The notes: generated from the letters alone by a model not told the origin. A stretch of 64,000 nt of DNA from Vibrio plantisponsor (GCF_013041605.1 NZ_JABEQC010000010.1:1-64000); one strand, 5' to 3'. Counted from the first letter of the stretch, positions 50,627-61,167 are shown. Numbers and translations: made by a program.

Positions 50627-50710
50627 TTATACCGAAACTTACCGTTCCCCTATCAAGGATGTTCCTCAAAAGGACCTTGCCCCTAAAGGATATAGTGAGC
50701 TTCGGTATAA
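50627..50710. repeat. 84-bp inverted-repeat element in the adk leader
   Basis: Perfect 10-bp terminal repeats TTATACCGAA (50627-50636) and TTCGGTATAA (50701-50710), extended after a mismatch by CTTAC/GTGAG. The centre has its own small hairpin (TTCCT around CAAA with AGGA, enclosed by CAAGG and CCTTG). It lies 26 nt before the adk start. It could be a miniature inverted-repeat element or a structured 5' UTR. Confidence 0.6.
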
Positions 50711-50724
50711 ATATTATTTTCTAA

Positions 50725-51381
<657 letters not shown>

Positions 51382-51426
51382 TAGATAATACCTATTATCA
51401 AAATTTTTAATAATTTTGTTATAGTT

Positions 51427-51450
51427 AAGCGGCCGAAAGGTCGCTTTTTT
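51427..51450 (+). terminator. adk terminator
   Basis: AAGCGGCC (51427-51434) pairs with GGTCGCTT (51439-51446) around a GAAA tetraloop, then TTTTT. Confidence 0.8.
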
Positions 51451-51451
51451 T

Positions 51452-51531
51452 ATACCCGAACGACTTGAAACAACTACAGTCTTGATAGCTAACTTTGTTT
51501 GCATTAACTCAGAGCCTGTTAGTTGGGGTAT
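51452..51531. repeat. 80-bp element with near-perfect terminal inverted repeats
   Basis: ATACCCGAAC (51452-51461) and GTTGGGGTAT (51522-51531) are inverted with a single mismatch in ten. The interior (CGACTTGAAACAACTACAG) has some likeness to the ERIC arm at 9607-9621. Possibly a degenerate dispersed repeat between adk and hemH. No transposase or clear target duplication was seen. Confidence 0.45.
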
Positions 51532-51581
51532 GTTCCCATTTTATTTAAGTCTTAAGCCAGATTAGTAGACAAAAGGACGCT

Positions 51582-52538
51582 ATGAAAACTATAAAAAAAC
51601 AAGGTGTCTTGTTAGCCAACTTAGGTACACCTCAAGCTCCCACAGCCAAGGAAGTTAAGCGCTTTTTGGCTGAATTTCTTCATGATAAACGTGTTGTTGA
51701 TATGAGTCGTTGGTTGTGGTGTCCGCTTCTGCACGGAATCATTCTTCCAGTTCGCTCTCCAAAAGTAGCAAAGCTGTATCAGTCAATATGGTTTGATGGT
51801 GGCTCACCTTTGATGGTGTATTCACAGCAACAGCGTGACAAGCTGCAATCCTTGCTGGGTATTCCTGTCGAGCTAGGAATGACTTACGGCGAACCAAGTC
51901 TAAGCAGTGGCTTAGATAAACTTCTGCAACAAGGCGTTGAAGAGGTTACTGTTCTTCCGTTGTATCCTCAGTATTCATCGTCAACGACGGCTGCTGTCTT
52001 CGATGCGCTGGCAAAAGCGATAAAAGGTATTCCAACTATGCCTCAGCTTACGTTTGTCCGTGATTACTACAGTCACCCTCTCTATATTCAAGCGCTCGCG
52101 AGCAGTGTTCGCGCATCTTGGGAACAAAATGGTCAAGGAGACTTATTGGTTTGCTCCTACCACGGTATTCCTAAGCGATACGCCGATAATGGTGATATTT
52201 ATCCCCAGCACTGTGAAGAAACGACTCGCCTTCTTGCAAAAGAGTTGGGTTTAGCTGAAGAAAAAGTACTGATGACCTACCAATCTCAGTTTGGTAAGGA
52301 AGAGTGGTTAAAGCCATACACCGACAAAACGATGGAATCATTGCCTGAAAAGGGTATTAAGAAGCTTGATATCATCTGTCCGGCATTTTCTGTCGATTGT
52401 TTGGAAACCCTTGAAGAAATAGCAGGGGAAAACAAAGCGCTGTTTCTGGAATCTGGTGGTGAGACGTTTAATTACATTCCATGTTTGAATGCAGATGATA
52501 CTCATGTTGAGATGATGAAAGCCCTTGTAACGAGCTAA
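51582..52538 (+). CDS. hemH: ferrochelatase
   Basis: Last enzyme of protoheme synthesis, inserting Fe2+ in protoporphyrin IX; 318 residues. Motifs include [36 protein letters not shown], the metal-site His in [10 protein letters not shown] and [14 protein letters not shown] near the C-terminus. The ATG follows an AAAGGA Shine-Dalgarno. It lies downstream of adk, as in E. coli. Confidence 0.97.
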   Translation: MKTIKKQGVLLANLGTPQAPTAKEVKRFLAEFLHDKRVVDMSRWLWCPLLHGIILPVRSPKVAKLYQSIWFDGGSPLMVYSQQQRDKLQSLLGIPVELGMTYGEPSLSSGLDKLLQQGVEEVTVLPLYPQYSSSTTAAVFDALAKAIKGIPTMPQLTFVRDYYSHPLYIQALASSVRASWEQNGQGDLLVCSYHGIPKRYADNGDIYPQHCEETTRLLAKELGLAEEKVLMTYQSQFGKEEWLKPYTDKTMESLPEKGIKKLDIICPAFSVDCLETLEEIAGENKALFLESGGETFNYIPCLNADDTHVEMMKALVTS

Positions 52539-52558
52539 GTTCGAATCTTTCGAGAAAC

Positions 52559-52588
52559 AAAAAGGACCACATTAAGTGGTCCTTTTTA
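52559..52588. terminator. bidirectional terminator between hemH and the peptide transporter
   Basis: AAAAAGGACCAC (52559-52570) pairs with GTGGTCCTTTTT (52576-52587) around ATTAA. Confidence 0.85.
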
Positions 52589-52603
52589 CTATCTAAAACA
52601 GTA

Positions 52604-54013
52604 TTAAGCTGGTTGTACTTCAGCTTGTTTTTCTTCAGCTGCAATTTCAACGTAGCCTTCTGCTCCGTGCATCCAAAATACTAGTTTGTTTGCAAACAGC
52701 AGTAGAATGACACCAGAGACAGTTGCAGTAACCGCAATACCACTAAAGATGGCCATAGCGCCTAACTCACCAACATGAGAGCCAACATAGCCAGCAACGT
52801 AGTTTGCAATCGCGTTACAACCAAACCATGCACCCATCATTAATGATGCAAGACGCAGTGGAGCCAGCTTAGTTACTAGTGATAAACCGATAGGAGATAA
52901 ACACAGTTCGCCCAAGGTATGGAAGAAAAATGCACCCACTAACCAAAGCATAGAAGTTTTAACTGTGGTGTCTCCGCCTTGTTGCAGTACCGCACCAACC
53001 ATACATAGGAAGCCAAGCGCTAAGAAGAACATCGCAAGAGCAAATTTAACAGGAGAGTTAGGTTCACGCTTGCCCAGTTTTACCCAGAAAACAGCCAGCA
53101 GGGGAGCTAGAGTAATAATAAAGAACGGGTTTAGTGACTGGAACCAAGCCGCAGGTACTTCAAAGCTACCAATCATGCGGTCAGTGTATTGCTGGGTGTA
53201 GATGTTCATAAGACCACCTGCTTGCTCAAAGCCAGCCCAGAAAACAATAGTAAATAGACTCATGATTAAAATAACTTTAATGCGATCAAATTCTTCTTTC
53301 GTAAGCGGTTGCTTAGTCTGAGACTTGTTTTTTTCCATTGCGCGTTTAGCTGCTGGCACTTTACCAATATCACCAAGCCAAGATTGCGCAAGAGAAAGTT
53401 GCATCACTAAACTGATAAGCATACCGATACCAGCCGCGACAAAACCAGCTTTCCAACCGAAAGAGTTGGTTACTGAACCTGCGACAACACCAGCAAGCAG
53501 AGCACCAATGTTGATACCCATATAGAAGATGGTAAATGCACCATCACGACGATGATCGCCTTCTTGGTATAGGTCACCAACCATTGTTGAAATGTTTGGT
53601 TTAAACAAACCGTTACCTGCAATCAGCAGTGCTAGACCAAGGTAAAAAGAGTGCATTGGTGAAATGCCAATCGCATCTGCTGGCATTGCTAGAGTGAACT
53701 GACCAATAGCCATCAATGCGCCACCAATCAGAATTGAGCGGCGTTGACCAAGATAGTTATCTGCTAGGTAGCCACCGATAAGTGGAGTGATGTATACCAA
53801 GCCAGTATAGATACCGTATAGATCAAGAGCGTCTTTTGTTGACCAACCCAAACCACCGTTAAGCGTCGCGTCAGTCAAGTAAAGAACTAGGATAGCTCTC
53901 ATTGCGTAGTAGGAAAAACGTTCCCAAAGCTCTGTGCTAAATAAAAGGAATAAGCCACGTGGGTGACCAAAAATTTGTTGTTGGTTTTGCATATTAGATA
54001 CTAAAGTCATCAT
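52604..54013 (-). CDS. POT-family di/tripeptide:proton symporter
   Basis: Major-facilitator peptide transporter of 469 residues with 12-14 membrane helices. The POT/PTR2 signatures are clear: ELWERFSYYAMRAILVLYL with the E-x-x-E-R element, GGYLADNYLGQRRSILIGG, and FTIFYMGINIGALLAG. It is of the DtpA/DtpB type. Several start codons are possible (54013, 54010, 53992), none with a strong Shine-Dalgarno; M8 (MQNQQQIFGHPRGLF) is a good alternative. Imports short peptides using the proton gradient. Confidence 0.93.
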   Translation of the reverse strand: MMTLVSNMQNQQQIFGHPRGLFLLFSTELWERFSYYAMRAILVLYLTDATLNGGLGWSTKDALDLYGIYTGLVYITPLIGGYLADNYLGQRRSILIGGALMAIGQFTLAMPADAIGISPMHSFYLGLALLIAGNGLFKPNISTMVGDLYQEGDHRRDGAFTIFYMGINIGALLAGVVAGSVTNSFGWKAGFVAAGIGMLISLVMQLSLAQSWLGDIGKVPAAKRAMEKNKSQTKQPLTKEEFDRIKVILIMSLFTIVFWAGFEQAGGLMNIYTQQYTDRMIGSFEVPAAWFQSLNPFFIITLAPLLAVFWVKLGKREPNSPVKFALAMFFLALGFLCMVGAVLQQGGDTTVKTSMLWLVGAFFFHTLGELCLSPIGLSLVTKLAPLRLASLMMGAWFGCNAIANYVAGYVGSHVGELGAMAIFSGIAVTATVSGVILLLFANKLVFWMHGAEGYVEIAAEEKQAEVQPA

Positions 54014-54303
54014 TATATTTTTAGTGGCCGATAGATATACATTGGTAATAAAGATATTTCAAATGATTTAATATTGTAAATTAGTGTGTTCGATGGCTTT
54101 TCGCTCTGCTTGGTGTTGTTAATGCAGGATATTTGAAAATCCTCTCATTTATGAAAACTAATTTTTTGTTGTGCATGTTCTTTGTTAGGAGTTGTGGTGT
54201 TTATCTCGCCAGTTGAACGACGATATATGACTATTGAGGTCTTTAATCATGACTATGCATAGCCATAGTGATAGCATTGCCAAAAAAATTATTGGTTAAG
54301 AAT

Positions 54304-54801
54304 ATGAAACGTTGGTATCTACTTTACTGTAAACGAGGTGAGCAGCTTAGGGCTAAAACTCATTTAGAAAATCAAGGCGTTGAGTGTTATTACCCAGAAG
54401 TCACGGTAGAAAAAATTTTACGAGGAAAACGTCAATCGGTGAAAGAGCCGCTTTTTCCTTGTTATATGTTTGTTCGTTTTGATTTTGAAATAGGACCAAC
54501 ATTTACCACGGTGCGTTCAACGCGTGGGGTGGCGGATTTTGTACGCTTTGGCAGTCAACCGAAAGAGTTACAAGGTGATCTGATTTATGAACTTAAACAG
54601 ATGGATACCAGTGAGCAGAGTTTGGCTGCGTCTAAAGTACCGGCTAAAGGGCAAGTCATGAAAGTGACTGGCGGGCAATTTTCCGGCATAGACGCGATAT
54701 ATCAAGAAGCGGATGGGGAGACCCGTTCGTTAATGCTGATTAAACTCATCAATCAACCAGTAGTGATGAGTATTGAGAACAAAGATTTAGATTTAAAGTA
54801 G
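54304..54801 (+). CDS. rfaH: transcription antiterminator RfaH
   Basis: NusG paralogue of 165 residues from the ATG at 54304 (MKRWYLLYCKRGEQ). It has the NGN domain (about 1-100; LFPCYMFVRFDFE) and a KOW domain (about 112-160; GQVMKVTGGQFSGIDAIYQ), fitting RfaH rather than NusG. It recruits to ops sites and allows read-through of long operons such as LPS, capsule and pili. The upstream 290 nt to the peptide-transporter gene shows no other gene. No ops element was found in this window. Confidence 0.93.
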   Translation: MKRWYLLYCKRGEQLRAKTHLENQGVECYYPEVTVEKILRGKRQSVKEPLFPCYMFVRFDFEIGPTFTTVRSTRGVADFVRFGSQPKELQGDLIYELKQMDTSEQSLAASKVPAKGQVMKVTGGQFSGIDAIYQEADGETRSLMLIKLINQPVVMSIENKDLDLK

Positions 54802-54825
54802 AGTCTTTCAGCATGTTCACACAAC

Positions 54826-54852
54826 AAAAAGGCGCTCTAGGCGCCTTTTTGT
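54826..54852. terminator. bidirectional terminator between rfaH and asnB
   Basis: AAAAAGGCGC (54826-54835) pairs with GCGCCTTTTT (54841-54850). Confidence 0.85.
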
Positions 54853-54864
54853 CTTTCTTGAAGC

Positions 54865-56529
54865 TTAGTAAGCTTCGTTGTGAACAGCTTTAACTGCACG
54901 GCCTGATGGGTCGATACAGTTTTTGAATGATTCGTCCCATTCAATTGCTTTTGCAGAAGAACATGCCACTGAAGGTCCACCAGGAACACATTGAGCCGCA
55001 GACTCTAGTGGGAACAACTCTTCAAAGATTTCACGATACACATAGCCTTCTTTAGTTGTTGGCGTGTTGTATGGGAAACGGTATTGTGCGGTTTCCATTT
55101 GTTGATCGGTCACTTTCGCTTCAGCAGTTGCTTTTAGCGTGTCGATCCAGCTGTAGCCTACGCCGTCAGAGAATTGCTCTTTCTGACGCCATGCGATGGA
55201 TTCAGGCAGGTAGTGTTCAAAACACTCTCGAAGGATGTGTTTTTCCATCTTGCCGTTGCCACACATTTTATCGGCAGGGTTTAGACGCATTGCTACATCA
55301 ATAAACTCTTTATCTAGGAAAGGCACGCGACCTTCAACACCCCATGCTGCAAGCGATTTGTTTGCACGTGCACAGTCAAACATGTTTAGTGCAAGCAGCT
55401 TGCGAACGGTTTCTTCGTGGAACTCTTGAGCGTTTGGTGCTTTGTGGAAATATAAATAACCACCAAAAATTTCATCCGCACCTTCACCAGAAAGAACCAT
55501 TTTAATACCCATTGCTTTGATCTTACGTCCCATGAGGTACATAGGGGTAGAAGCACGGATGGTTGTGACATCGTAGGTTTCAATGTGGTAAATCACATCA
55601 CGAATTGCATCAAGACCTTCTTGAATGGTGTAAGTCATCTCGTGGTGAACTGTACCGATTTTCTCAGCCACTTCACGTGCCGCTTTAAGATCCGGTGCAC
55701 CTTCAAGACCTACTGCGAATGAGTGAAGTTGTGGCCACCAAGCTTCAGATTTTTCATCATCTTCGATACGCATCGCAGCATAACGTTTCGCTACAGCTGA
55801 AGTGATGGATGAATCCAGGCCACCAGAAAGAAGTACACCATATGGTACGTCTGTCATTAATTGACGCTTAACCGCAGCTTCTAGTGCAGCTGTCAGTTCT
55901 TCTTTGCTCGTAGTGTTACCACTTACCGCTGCATACTCGTTCCAGTCACGTACGTAGTAACGCGTTGGCTCTTTGTCTTGAGAACTATAATAGCTACCTG
56001 GAGGGAACTCGCTCAGGGTTTTACAAACAGGAACCAGAGCCTTCATTTCAGAAGCAACATAGTAGTTGCCGTGCTCATCTTGACCTTGGTATAGAGGAAT
56101 AATACCGATGTGGTCACGACCTACCAAGTACTCGTCTTTCTCTTCATCGTAAAGAACGAAAGCAAAGATACCGTTGAGTTCTTCAAGAAGATCCACGCCT
56201 TTGTCTTGGTATAGTGCCAAGATGACTTCGCAATCTGAATCTGTTTGGAACTCGTATTTGCCTTCGTAACGAGCACGAATTTCTTTGTGGTTATAAATCT
56301 CGCCGTTTACTGCAAGGATCAGTTTCTTATCAGGGCTGTATAGAGGTTGTGCTCCACTATTTAAACCAACAATCGCTAAGCGCTCGTGTGCCAAAATAGC
56401 TTTGTCAGATGCATAGATACCGGACCAGTCAGGACCACGGTGGCGGAGTTTTTTCGACATTTCCAATGCTACTGGGCGTAGCGCAGCTGCATCACTTTTG
56501 ATGTCCAAGATGCCAAATATAGAACACAT
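54865..56529 (-). CDS. asnB: asparagine synthetase B (glutamine-hydrolysing)
   Basis: A 554-residue enzyme that makes asparagine from aspartate, ATP and glutamine. The N-terminal Ntn amidotransferase domain has the catalytic Cys2 (MCSIFGILD); the C-terminal synthetase has the PP-loop LLSGGLDSSITSAV and LSGEGADEIFGGYLYF. It lies left of the nag cluster, as in E. coli (asnB ... nagC nagA nagB nagE glnS). Confidence 0.97.
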   Translation of the reverse strand: MCSIFGILDIKSDAAALRPVALEMSKKLRHRGPDWSGIYASDKAILAHERLAIVGLNSGAQPLYSPDKKLILAVNGEIYNHKEIRARYEGKYEFQTDSDCEVILALYQDKGVDLLEELNGIFAFVLYDEEKDEYLVGRDHIGIIPLYQGQDEHGNYYVASEMKALVPVCKTLSEFPPGSYYSSQDKEPTRYYVRDWNEYAAVSGNTTSKEELTAALEAAVKRQLMTDVPYGVLLSGGLDSSITSAVAKRYAAMRIEDDEKSEAWWPQLHSFAVGLEGAPDLKAAREVAEKIGTVHHEMTYTIQEGLDAIRDVIYHIETYDVTTIRASTPMYLMGRKIKAMGIKMVLSGEGADEIFGGYLYFHKAPNAQEFHEETVRKLLALNMFDCARANKSLAAWGVEGRVPFLDKEFIDVAMRLNPADKMCGNGKMEKHILRECFEHYLPESIAWRQKEQFSDGVGYSWIDTLKATAEAKVTDQQMETAQYRFPYNTPTTKEGYVYREIFEELFPLESAAQCVPGGPSVACSSAKAIEWDESFKNCIDPSGRAVKAVHNEAY

Positions 56530-56710
56530 ACAACTTCCCTTAGTAAACGAGTTTTAATCAGATGACTCCAATTTGCCATTTTGATTAAAAAAAACAACCC
56601 AGGATTGGTAAATAGTTTAAATAAACTTGCGTTGTGTGAATTTTATTTAATTAAATGTCTATTTTGGTAGATGAGATTCAAATAATGACGAAAAAAACAC
56701 CGCTTGGAAT

Positions 56711-56738
56711 AAAAAAGAGCACTTAGTGCTCTTTTTTA
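56711..56738. terminator. terminator downstream of no plus-strand gene, upstream of the CPA2 gene end
   Basis: AAAAAAGAGCAC (56711-56722) pairs with GTGCTCTTTTTT (56726-56737). It ends minus-strand transcription from the antiporter gene, whose stop is 24 nt away, before the asnB promoter region. Confidence 0.85.
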
Positions 56739-56760
56739 TAAGTGGGGGAATGAACTAAGG

Positions 56761-58347
56761 CTAGTGTTTTACAAACTCAGGCTTTAGTTGTTCACAAACG
56801 TGGCGAGCAAAACCAGAGCCAGCTTCTCGATAAATGTTGAATGCAGCGTGCGCGCCTTTTTCGAGAAGGTTATCCAACTGATCAGGATACTCTGCAATAG
56901 CTGCAATTTGTCCGTTGAACGAGCGCTTTTTCAACTGCTCTAGAGCGATTTGATTCGCCTGATGGTGTGGCATTGCTAGCAGCACCATTTTAACGTTACC
57001 TGTATCTAGGATTCGTTCCCAAAAGTCGGGGTCGGTGGCATCTCCGGAGATCACGTTTCGACCTTCGTTTCTGTGTTCCTGAGCCGTATCTTCTCTTAGC
57101 TCAACGCCTAAACAGATCTTGCCATAGCGTGAATGGAATTCGTCGTAAGCGCCTGTACCAATACGACCCATGCCGAGAATAATCAATTGAGAGCTGCCCG
57201 GATTGATAAACCTGTCTCTGATATTTATTCGCTCAGCCGTTTGCTCTTTTAACCAATGTGCCGAGTAATGATAGATCTCGTGCCCTTTACGTACGATTGG
57301 TGCGGTAACAATAAAGGATAAAGGTACTGAAATGGCTAAGGCGACAAGTATGTCTCCTGATAACCAGCCCATCTTAAATGCAAGTCCGCCGACGATAAGT
57401 CCAAACTCACTAAAGTTGAAGAGAGATATAGTGGCGAGCAGTGACGTGCGGACTCGGAAGCGGAACTTGTTTAACACTAAGAAGTACAATACGCCTTTGA
57501 GTGGAAGCAGAAGCAGTAATAATAGTGCGAGTAAGAATCCGGTGACGGTTGGTTGTTCTGATAAGCCAATATTCAAGAAAAAGCAGACCAAGAACAGCTC
57601 TTTCATATTAAATAGAGATTTAGAGAGCTCTGAAGCCTTAGTGTGTCCGGCTAACATCATGCCTAAAATAAGAGCGCCTAAATCCGGCTTCATCCCCACA
57701 AATTCAAATAAACCAGCGCCCACAACTAAAGCAAAGAAAATCCCCGCCAAAACGAGCATTTCACCGTGTCCAACCCAATCAAGAATTTTAAAAAACAGAG
57801 GGCGTATAAATGGGAGTAGGAAAAGAGCTACGGCATACCATTCTGGAATTTTACCTGTCGAAACCGTTAAGAAAATAACGGCGAAGATATCTTGCATAAC
57901 AAGAATACCGATGGCGATGGTGCCATAGGTTGCATTCATTTCGCCTTTTTCTTGCAAAGACTTCACTGCAAAAACGGTACTTGAAAAGGAGAGAGCAAAA
58001 CCAAGCAGAATAATGCTCGACACTGAAACGAGTGCTAGGCTGTCTAATCCTAGGTATTTGAAACCAATAAGAACAACACTAAATACAGCGGTTGATAATA
58101 GATTATGTATCGTTGCGCCTGCCCAGATTTCCTTTGCCAGCAGAGTCTTGATGTCCAGTTTTAAACCGATGGTAAATAGCAGTAACGTAACACCAAGATC
58201 GGCTAAGAAAGAGATGGTCTCGTTTGATTCAAAGCCAAAGGCGTGAAGCGCAAAACCAGCGATAAGAAAGCCCACTAGGGGAGGGAGATTGCACTTTAGC
58301 GCAATAAAACCAGCGATAAATGCCGTTGTAATTAGAATAATTTCCAT
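56761..58347 (-). CDS. CPA2-family cation:proton antiporter (YbaL/KefB-like)
   Basis: A 528-residue membrane protein: about 12 helices (1-370) with GFALSFSSTVFAVK and LGALILGMMLAG, then a TrkA-N/RCK nucleotide-binding domain (about 385-510) with the Rossmann motif IILGMGRIGTGAY and GDATDPDFWERIL. The final TrkA-C domain is missing, which makes it shorter than KefB/KefC. It probably exchanges K+ or Na+ for H+, gated by NAD(H) or a similar ligand. Substrate cannot be assigned. Confidence 0.9.
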   Translation of the reverse strand: MEIILITTAFIAGFIALKCNLPPLVGFLIAGFALHAFGFESNETISFLADLGVTLLLFTIGLKLDIKTLLAKEIWAGATIHNLLSTAVFSVVLIGFKYLGLDSLALVSVSSIILLGFALSFSSTVFAVKSLQEKGEMNATYGTIAIGILVMQDIFAVIFLTVSTGKIPEWYAVALFLLPFIRPLFFKILDWVGHGEMLVLAGIFFALVVGAGLFEFVGMKPDLGALILGMMLAGHTKASELSKSLFNMKELFLVCFFLNIGLSEQPTVTGFLLALLLLLLLPLKGVLYFLVLNKFRFRVRTSLLATISLFNFSEFGLIVGGLAFKMGWLSGDILVALAISVPLSFIVTAPIVRKGHEIYHYSAHWLKEQTAERINIRDRFINPGSSQLIILGMGRIGTGAYDEFHSRYGKICLGVELREDTAQEHRNEGRNVISGDATDPDFWERILDTGNVKMVLLAMPHHQANQIALEQLKKRSFNGQIAAIAEYPDQLDNLLEKGAHAAFNIYREAGSGFARHVCEQLKPEFVKH

Positions 58348-58371
58348 TGGTAATATTTGCTTCCCAGAAAT

Positions 58372-58403
58372 AAAAAGGCTGTGTCTAATAAATAGGCGCA
58401 GCC
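58372..58403 (-). terminator. nagC terminator
   Basis: GGCTGTG (58377-58383) pairs with CGCAGCC (58397-58403), with one G-U pair. On the minus strand the stem is followed by TTTTTATT. Confidence 0.7.
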
Positions 58404-58448
58404 TCGTATTATAGGGTAATCAGTTGCTTATACCAACGTGGATAAGTC

Positions 58449-59663
58449 TTAATCTTCCAGAAGTTTTTGTAACAATACACCATTCAGCATTGCACGCTTG
58501 ATCATTGCAAAGGCGCTTAATGTTGGTTGTTTATCTAACAATGATGCTTCAATCGGTAAGTTAGTGTGGAACGATTTGAGAGACTGATTCTCTACATTTC
58601 GTTGAATAGCCGGGAACAAAATGTCTTTCGCTTGCGTAATCGCACCAGCAATGATGACTTTTTGCGGGTTAAACAAGTTAATCGTAATTGCAATCGCTTT
58701 ACCTAACTGATTGCCAACACGCACTAAAGCTTGTTGAGAAAGTTCATCGCCGTTATTGGCGTGCTCACATATGTCATGAATCGTAATACCTTCGACTTTC
58801 GATAGGCTTGATTCATAACCTTGAGCGATAAGTTTGTTTACGCGATTAACGATTGCAGGGTTCGCCGCAACAGTTTCTAAGCAACCGAAGTTGCCACATT
58901 GGCACTGATCACCCAATGGGTCGATTTGTATATGACCAATTTCACCCACGTTTCGATTAAAGCCTAAGAACACTTGTCCATTAACTATAATACCCGCACC
59001 TGTACCACGGTGAACACTGACCAATATTGAATCCTGACAATCTTGACTGGCACCAAAATAGTGTTCAGCCAAAGCCATTCCTCTCACATCATTACCCACA
59101 AAACACTCTACGTGGAAATTGTCTTTGATGATTTCACCGAGCGGCAAGGCATCAATTTTGACATTTGGCATGTATTCAACAACGCCAGTTTCTGGGTTAA
59201 CCAATCCAGGTAAGGCAATACCTATTGCGATAAGTTGTCCAACAGAAGAGGTATGTTGATGAGTGAACTCTTTAAGGTACTTGAGGAGACCTTCAACCAA
59301 TTCAGATTGGCTGGTGTAGAGAAATTCTTGAAAACCTGACGCTATCTCTTTCGCACCTAGGTCGAAAAGGCTGAACTGTATGTAGTCGCGTCCAAGGCGT
59401 ACTGCAATAGAGTGAAACGGTGCCACTTCTGTGGTCAGAGAGATTGCTCTTCGACCACCCGTAGAAGCTTGTTGAGCGACCTCTTTGATAAGGCCGCGTT
59501 CTAAAAGTTGGCGGGTTATTTTAGTCACACTTGCTGGCGCGAGCTGACTTACATCGGCAACTTGGATTCGAGAAATAGGACCTTGTTGGTCTATTAATCG
59601 ATATACTGCAGCGCTGTTCAGCTGCTTGACTAAATCTACGTTACCTATTTGTCCGCCATTCAT
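58449..59663 (-). CDS. nagC: N-acetylglucosamine repressor NagC
   Basis: ROK-family transcription repressor of 404 residues. It has an N-terminal winged helix (about 15-75; ISRIQVADVSQLAPASVTK), an ATP-less sugar-kinase-like domain binding GlcNAc-6-P, and the zinc motif CQCGNFGCLE. It is the second gene of nagA-nagC, 2 nt after the nagA stop. It should repress nagA and nagE through sites in the nagA-nagE region and relieve this when GlcNAc-6-P is present. Confidence 0.95.
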   Translation of the reverse strand: MNGGQIGNVDLVKQLNSAAVYRLIDQQGPISRIQVADVSQLAPASVTKITRQLLERGLIKEVAQQASTGGRRAISLTTEVAPFHSIAVRLGRDYIQFSLFDLGAKEIASGFQEFLYTSQSELVEGLLKYLKEFTHQHTSSVGQLIAIGIALPGLVNPETGVVEYMPNVKIDALPLGEIIKDNFHVECFVGNDVRGMALAEHYFGASQDCQDSILVSVHRGTGAGIIVNGQVFLGFNRNVGEIGHIQIDPLGDQCQCGNFGCLETVAANPAIVNRVNKLIAQGYESSLSKVEGITIHDICEHANNGDELSQQALVRVGNQLGKAIAITINLFNPQKVIIAGAITQAKDILFPAIQRNVENQSLKSFHTNLPIEASLLDKQPTLSAFAMIKRAMLNGVLLQKLLED

Positions 59664-59665
59664 TA

Positions 59666-60802
59666 TTACTTGTGCTCGTATTGTCCGTTAACCACAGTCG
59701 CTTTTACATTGAAGTCACGGTCAAAAACAGTCAGGTTGGCAATCATGCCTTTCTTAATTCGACCCAATTTATGGTCAATCCCAATTGCTTTTGCTGGATA
59801 CAAAGTAGCCATTCTAAGTGCTTCATCTAAAGCGATGCCGACATGCTCAACCGTATTTTGAACTGCTTCAATCATTGTAAGGGCTGAGCCGCCAAGTGTA
59901 CCGTTTTCATCAATACACTTGCCATCTCGGTAATATACTTTCTTACCGACAAAAATAAAGTAATCCATCTCCGCGCCTGCAGGAGCTGTGGCATCTGTCA
60001 CTAATACGAGCTTTTCGCCCTTGATTTTATGCGCGATACGAATGTTTGCGTAATCCACATGGAAACCGTCAGCGATAATACCGGCATAGACTTCTGGGGT
60101 GTCAAAGATCGCTCCGACAACTCCAGGCTCTCGACCTTGCATTGGTGTCATTGCATTAAACAAATGCGTTGCGAAAGTAATACCTGATTCAAAACCGTTA
60201 CGAGCTTCTTGATAGGTGGCGTTGGTGTGACCAATAGACACCACAATGCCTGCTTGCGCCAATTTTTCAATATGTTGAGGGTTATTGTTTTCTGGCGCTA
60301 ACGTTACTTTCGTAATGACATCGCTGTTCTGGCACATGAAATCGATCATTGCTTCATCCGACTCGCGAATAAAGTCGACACTGTGAATGCCTTTTCTTTC
60401 GATATTCAAATAAGGACCTTCTAGGTGAAGACCTAAAGAGTGATGGCTGTACTTTTGGCGGTAATCTCGCTCTGCCGCGACAGCTTGACGCATGTTTTCA
60501 TCAGAGGAGGTGATAAGAGTAGGTAAGAAGCTTGTACAACCGGACTGAAGGTTAGCTAGGTGCATGGTATGGATTGTATCTGCCGTTATTTCATCATTGA
60601 ACATAACGCCGCCACAGCCATTAAGTTGTAAGTCAATAAAGCCTGGGCTTAAGTTTGCACCGTTGAGATCTTTGCGCTCTATGTCACTCGGAAGATTTTC
60701 TTCAGGGATAATAGCGTGAATTGTATCAGCATTAATGATAACAGCATGGTCAGTTAGTACATCGCTGCCTGTGTATACTTTACAGTTAGTTAGTGCGTAC
60801 AT
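59666..60802 (-). CDS. nagA: N-acetylglucosamine-6-phosphate deacetylase
   Basis: Amidohydrolase of 378 residues from the ATG at 60802 ([12 protein letters not shown]); nine upstream codons in frame lack support. It removes acetate from GlcNAc-6-P. Metal and catalytic motifs: [11 protein letters not shown] (N-terminal), [28 protein letters not shown], and the catalytic Asp in [10 protein letters not shown]. nagB (GlcN-6-P deaminase) is not beside it here, unlike in E. coli. Confidence 0.96.
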   Translation of the reverse strand: MYALTNCKVYTGSDVLTDHAVIINADTIHAIIPEENLPSDIERKDLNGANLSPGFIDLQLNGCGGVMFNDEITADTIHTMHLANLQSGCTSFLPTLITSSDENMRQAVAAERDYRQKYSHHSLGLHLEGPYLNIERKGIHSVDFIRESDEAMIDFMCQNSDVITKVTLAPENNNPQHIEKLAQAGIVVSIGHTNATYQEARNGFESGITFATHLFNAMTPMQGREPGVVGAIFDTPEVYAGIIADGFHVDYANIRIAHKIKGEKLVLVTDATAPAGAEMDYFIFVGKKVYYRDGKCIDENGTLGGSALTMIEAVQNTVEHVGIALDEALRMATLYPAKAIGIDHKLGRIKKGMIANLTVFDRDFNVKATVVNGQYEHK

Positions 60803-61050
60803 AATTAACGAATCCTCGTCGATAGACATTCTAAAATTTTAGGAGCGATAAGCTGATATTGTCTCTAAAGAGTATGGTACGAACTGACTCTTTGCTAACT
60901 TTTATCAAATCGCGAAATATCTTTATGCTCGGAGGTCACTCAAAAGGTGCCTCCAGCTGAATATTCGGTACTATTTTTGTTCTGGTTTCATCACCGGGAA
61001 ATAGGTTTTCTAGCGGCTATAATCTCTTTTGCTATAAGACATTACATCAC

Positions 61051-61071
61051 TTATTTCTTAGTGGAATAGTA
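61051..61071. promoter_or_regulatory. second, weaker NagC-like box
   Basis: TTATTTC, a 7-nt spacer and AATAGTA keep the left half and spacing of the NagC box but match the right half only partly. A pair of operators would fit NagC looping. Confidence 0.25.
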
Positions 61072-61085
61072 CCGATAAATGCATG

Positions 61086-61107
61086 TTTTTTTATATTGTA
61101 AAATAAG
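61086..61107. promoter_or_regulatory. NagC-like box
   Basis: On the minus strand: TTATTTT, a 7-nt spacer, AAAAAA. This follows the pattern I recall for the E. coli nagE operator (TTATTTT-N7-AAAAAA). Position fits repression of nagE and perhaps of nagA. Confidence 0.4.
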
Positions 61108-61151
61108 TTTTATGATCTCGCTAGCAAAAACCTCGAATTATGCTGCTCTGA

Positions 61152-61167
61152 GGTGATTACGGTCACA
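61152..61167. promoter_or_regulatory. CRP site upstream of nagE
   Basis: GGTGATTACGGTCACA fits TGTGA-N6-TCACA with a single change in the left half. It would link nagE to cAMP-CRP, whose level is set by EIIA-Glc (crr) in this same window. Confidence 0.65.

Noticed and set aside
54014..54303. Gene or RNA between the peptide transporter and rfaH
   Set aside because: AT-rich with no coding frame other than an ATT-started extension of rfaH; no stable structure seen.
57332..57928. 198-residue plus-strand ORF
   Set aside because: Fully antisense to the CPA2 antiporter gene; a by-product of its codon composition with Lys/Ser/Pro-rich low-complexity translation.
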